Below, piece by piece: positions 18,877 through 19,654 of a stretch of 19,654 bases of DNA (position 1 is the first letter of the stretch; each line of letters opens with the position of its first letter). The stretch covers positions 1 through 19,654 of the forward strand of contig CAYSHC010000075.1 in the NCBI GenBank assembly GCA_964430855.1, written 5' to 3'. This DNA is from JAEZDP01 sp964430855. GTDB lineage: Bacteria; Acidobacteriota; Vicinamibacteria; Vicinamibacterales; Vicinamibacteraceae. Made by a program: the position numbers and the translations under genes. A model generated the notes under the pieces. That model ran no database searches and was not told where the DNA came from. It saw only the letters and a list, made by a program, of their open reading frames with translations.

Positions 18877-19654
18877 ATGGACGAGACCACACCGTCCGCG
18901 GGCGGCTTGGCGCCTGCACAGATCGAGCAGTTCATCACCGACGGATACGTTCGCATCGACGCCGCCTTCCCCCGGACGCTGGCAGACGAGGCGCTCGCCA
19001 TCCTGTGGCGAGCGACCGGGTGCAACCCGAACGATCCGGCGACGTGGACGCAGCCGGTCATTCGGCTGGGGATGTTCACGCAGGGGCCGTTCGTCGAGGC
19101 CGCCAACACGCCACGGCTGCATGCCGCGTATGACCAGCTGGCCGGTCCCGGGCGCTGGTCGCGCCCGGCAGCGATGGGCACCTTCCCGGTTCGCTTTCCA
19201 TCGACCGTCGAGCCCGGTGACACCGGGTGGCACATCGACATGAGCTTCGGCACGGCTGCGCCGGACTTCATGTCATGGCGCGCCAACATCCACTCGAAAG
19301 GGCGCCTGCTCCTGATGTTGTTCCTGTTCTCGGATGTCGGCGAACGGGATGCGCCGACGCTCATTCGGGTCGGGTCGCACGTCGACATCGCCCGGCAGCT
19401 TGCGCCCGCAGGAGACGAGGGATTGACGCTGGGTGAGCTCGCCGCTGACGGCTTTGCAGCGAGCGCGCATCGCCCCGTCGTGTCGGCGACGGGCGACGCC
19501 GGCACCGTGTACCTGTGCCACCCGTTCCTCGTGCATGCTGCACAACCACACCGCGGCACGCGTCCACGATTCCTCGCCCAGCCTCCGCTGCTGCCCGTTG
19601 ACCCTGGCGACCGACCGCTCGGCGCACTCACGCCGGTGGAGGAAGCGATCGCTC
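18877..19654 (+). CDS. Phytanoyl-CoA dioxygenase (PhyH)-like protein, 3' end missing
   Basis: The frame is open from ATG 18877 (GAGGA at 18867-18871) to the window end, giving 259 codons without a stop; ATG 18865 is an in-frame alternative. The non-haem Fe(II)/2-oxoglutarate dioxygenase features are present: LAPAQIEQFITDGYVRIDAAF at the N-terminus, the metal motif W-H119-I-D121 in GDTGWHIDMSFG, and the distal histidine H220 in YLCHPFLVHAAQPH, followed by R229/R231 (RPRF) for 2-oxoglutarate. It should hydroxylate a small molecule in the cytoplasm; the substrate is unknown. Family length is usually 250-300, so only the last few residues are likely lost. There is no obvious operon partner in the window. 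Confidence 0.85.
   Translation, partial: MDETTPSAGGLAPAQIEQFITDGYVRIDAAFPRTLADEALAILWRATGCNPNDPATWTQPVIRLGMFTQGPFVEAANTPRLHAAYDQLAGPGRWSRPAAMGTFPVRFPSTVEPGDTGWHIDMSFGTAAPDFMSWRANIHSKGRLLLMLFLFSDVGERDAPTLIRVGSHVDIARQLAPAGDEGLTLGELAADGFAASAHRPVVSATGDAGTVYLCHPFLVHAAQPHRGTRPRFLAQPPLLPVDPGDRPLGALTPVEEAIA

Noticed and set aside
1..19654. Search for CRISPR arrays, tRNA or rRNA genes, insertion sequences and toxin-antitoxin or defence modules.
   Set aside because: I saw no regularly spaced repeats, no tRNA-like cloverleaf and no transposase, nuclease or reverse-transcriptase motifs.

Overview
This is a high-GC, gene-dense bacterial segment, most likely from an Acidobacteriota genome close to the Vicinamibacteria. 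The main taxonomic clue is the pair at 5236-8298: a PadR-type repressor followed by a very large duplicated MacB/FtsX permease without an ATPase gene (the 'ADOP' arrangement). The TolB-like fragment at the left edge and the many small regulator-plus-enzyme pairs fit as well. The lineage is inferred from gene content; there is no rRNA or other marker gene. The sequence is a scaffold with one 100-N gap at 13414-13513, and it cuts a gene at each end.

Layout: (1) 1-300, minus, start of a TolB/FlgO-like protein. (2) 392-1226, ArsR repressor and SRPBCC/AHSA1 protein behind a palindrome that overlaps the ArsR start codon. (3) 1294-4073, a FixL/FixJ-like module: PAS histidine kinase, a lipoprotein with a BP74-N-like domain, a single-domain receiver, and a receiver-LuxR regulator. 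(4) 4179-5207, exported LppP/LprE-like plus META-domain protein whose linker carries a hairpin/repeat cluster. (5) 5236-8298, minus, ADOP permease and its PadR repressor with a 17-bp operator. (6) 8447-9004, RibD/DHFR-like reductase. (7) 9044-10076, divergent DinB and HxlR genes sharing two identical palindromes. (8) 10078-11496, minus, metallo-beta-lactamase-fold lipoprotein and an ABM-like protein. (9) 11758-13589, an ECF41 promoter signature followed by DUF6223-like membrane protein, ECF41 sigma factor and VOC protein, overlapping head to tail. (10) 13758-14856, a second DHFR-like reductase and an MmcQ/YjbR protein. (11) 14857-14981, minus, a relic of an XRE/MmyB-type regulator. (12) 15037-15582, minus, Spy/CpxP-like protein, divergent from DoxX (15700-16182). 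(13) 16214-17488, MarR regulator and NAD-dependent epimerase behind tandem TGACA/TGTCA palindromes. (14) 17706-18656, secreted alpha/beta hydrolase. (15) 18877-end, PhyH-like dioxygenase, incomplete.

The unifying theme is local regulation. At least five one-component regulators (ArsR, PadR, HxlR, MarR, ECF41) sit next to one or two effector genes, and each has a recognisable palindrome or promoter signature directly upstream. Several promoters place a -10-like hexamer only about 6 nt before the start codon, which suggests leaderless transcripts. I found no tRNA, rRNA, CRISPR array, transposase or phage gene. I did not find a clearly new defence or mobile system. The most distinctive items are the self-contained ECF41-DUF6223-VOC operon with its own promoter, and the BP74-like lipoprotein embedded in the two-component cluster.
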